From positions 1-7,211 of the forward strand of contig JAGLDT010000119.1 of the NCBI GenBank assembly GCA_023145485.1: a stretch of DNA of 7,211 nt, read 5' to 3'. The position numbers were made by a program, and so were the translations under genes. The notes beneath the pieces were generated by a model. It was given only the letters and a program-made list of their open reading frames with translations. It was not told where the DNA came from and ran no database searches. Below, piece after piece: positions 6,352-7,211 of the stretch. This stretch comes from Cocleimonas sp. (GTDB taxonomy: Bacteria > Pseudomonadota > Gammaproteobacteria > Thiotrichales > Thiotrichaceae). The first letter of the stretch is position 1. Each line of letters starts with the position of its first letter.

Positions 6352-7211
6352 ATGGCAGATACCTTACCCACAAAAGAAGAACTAGAGCAGCTTTACCATA
6401 AAAAAGGCAAAGAGGCATTGGTGTGGTATGCATGGCGAAATGCTTTGCGGGCATTGCCGTTATTGGGGGGGTGGTCATTAAAGAAAATTTGGAAAGAAGA
6501 TACGGTTAAACATGTGTTCTCTGTTTGTCGTGTTTCACTGTTAATGGCAAATATTCCAACGACGGTAATACTCGCAAGGCATTTCGACGCCGCTTACGCC
6601 GCTTACTCTGCTGCTGACGTGGTCGCCGTTGCCAACACCACCTGTGCCGCTGCTGCCGCTGCTGCCGCCAACGACGAGGCCGCCACTGCCTACGCCGCCT
6701 ATGCTGCTGCTGTTGCCGACGTTGACGAGGCCAGAGGTGCCGCTAGAGACGCTGCCAGAGCCGCTGCCAGAGCTGATTATAAATTTATAATAAATAATAC
6801 ACACAATGCTGAGGCTTTCTGGTTTTCCCAGCCTTTATGGCAAAAAAAAGGGTTGGGTTCGTTGGGTTCATTAAAACCTAAAGACTTTGATGCTAATCTT
6901 TCACAACTATTTGCAGAGTTAAAAACCTTAGGTTTAGAATTTTTAGCCAATGATCTTGAGCTAATTTACCAAGGTGTCGAGCGACCTGAACAGAAGCATT
7001 GGAAGCAATACCTAGAAACCCCATCCGATGTTGTGTTTGAAAGTGCTGAGAGTCTACGCCGCTTTATTTTTGAAGAATCTGAGCAAATTAATGCGGTGCG
7101 GGTGTTGTTATTAGGGCCAGGTGGGGCAAGTAAAACTACCTTAAAAGATCGTTTGCAAGGTGAAACTGACGTTAAACACCATAAAGCCACCGTAGGTATC
7201 GAGTATTTAGA
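6352..7211 (+). CDS. Partial Roc/Ras-like GTPase protein with Ala-rich segment
   Basis: Open reading frame that runs off the window end; 286 codons are visible. Residues 1-75 are basic and aromatic (KKGKEALVWYAWRNALRALPLLGG). Residues 79-142 are Ala-rich low complexity with Tyr, Asp and Arg (AAYAAYSAAD, then ARDAARAAARADY), probably long helix. Residues about 172-245 are helical, ending ESAESLRRFIFEESEQINAV. Next come a beta strand and P-loop VRVLLLGPGGASKTTLKDRL (249-268) and a possible switch I, KATVGIEYL (278-286). This order resembles the Roc domain of bacterial Roco proteins, which act as GTP-regulated dimers with a COR domain; COR would lie beyond the window. Ser260 replaces the Gly normally before the P-loop Lys. 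Start ATG 6352 has no Shine-Dalgarno sequence. GTG 6421, with AGAGG 6 nt upstream, is an alternative. Biological role unknown. Confidence 0.75.
   Translation, partial: MADTLPTKEELEQLYHKKGKEALVWYAWRNALRALPLLGGWSLKKIWKEDTVKHVFSVCRVSLLMANIPTTVILARHFDAAYAAYSAADVVAVANTTCAAAAAAAANDEAATAYAAYAAAVADVDEARGAARDAARAAARADYKFIINNTHNAEAFWFSQPLWQKKGLGSLGSLKPKDFDANLSQLFAELKTLGLEFLANDLELIYQGVERPEQKHWKQYLETPSDVVFESAESLRRFIFEESEQINAVRVLLLGPGGASKTTLKDRLQGETDVKHHKATVGIEYL
6585..6777 (+). repeat. GC-rich Ala-codon low-complexity tract
   Basis: Imprecise GCC/GCT triplet repeats encoding the Ala-rich segment of the gene at 6352. The tract is visibly far richer in GC than the flanking DNA. Ala is written only as GCC or GCT here, while the flanks also use GCA and GCG. 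Asp, Asn and Tyr codons mostly end in C. This suggests local triplet expansion or an acquired segment. Confidence 0.7.

Noticed and set aside
6541..6804. Minus-strand Gly/Ser-rich frame.
   Set aside because: Antisense of the GCC/GCT Ala tract, which reads as Gly/Ser codons. The + frame continues into a recognisable P-loop.

Overview
The window looks like a chromosomal segment of an AT-rich (about 40% GC by eye) gammaproteobacterium. The reasons are the FtsK-LolA gene pair, the Pseudomonas-sized FtsK, a single-chain class I fumarase, and Gram-negative export signals. A sulfur-oxidising Thiotrichales-type host (Beggiatoa/Thiothrix-like) would fit the Asn/Gly/Trp repeat protein and the Roc-like GTPase gene with its Ala-rich insert. 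That is a guess from protein style, not something shown by a marker.

Layout, all on the + strand. (1) Positions 56-2494 hold ftsK, the septal DNA translocase, probably starting at a TTG. (2) Positions 2518-3180 hold lolA, the periplasmic lipoprotein chaperone, 23 nt behind ftsK and probably in the same operon. (3) Positions 3181-3499 have no protein gene but are organised. A good sigma70-type promoter starts directly after lolA. It is followed by a long imperfect hairpin beginning at the predicted transcript start, three smaller hairpins, and a strong intrinsic terminator ending about 30 nt before the next gene. This reads as a small RNA of about 250 nt or as a regulated 5' leader of the fumarase gene. 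(4) Positions 3500-5011 hold a class I [4Fe-4S] fumarate hydratase. (5) Positions 5012-5154 are a spacer with an inverted repeat and a run of seven G. (6) Positions 5155-6066 encode an exported repeat protein with 18-residue Asn/Gly/Trp/Met units, encoded by 54-nt tandem repeats arranged as 108-nt dimers. (7) Positions 6067-6351 are a spacer with a strong terminator and a promoter candidate. (8) From 6352 to the window end is an incomplete gene: a basic/aromatic N-terminus, a GC-rich Ala-rich low-complexity stretch, and the start of a Roc/Ras-like GTPase domain whose P-loop has Ser where Gly is normally invariant.

The first half is core cell biology: chromosome segregation, outer-membrane lipoprotein transport and the TCA cycle. 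The second half is accessory in character. The least ordinary items are the candidate structured RNA between lolA and fumA, the recently expanded repeat array in the exported protein, and the partial Roc-like GTPase gene. No CRISPR array, tRNA, rRNA or insertion sequence was seen.
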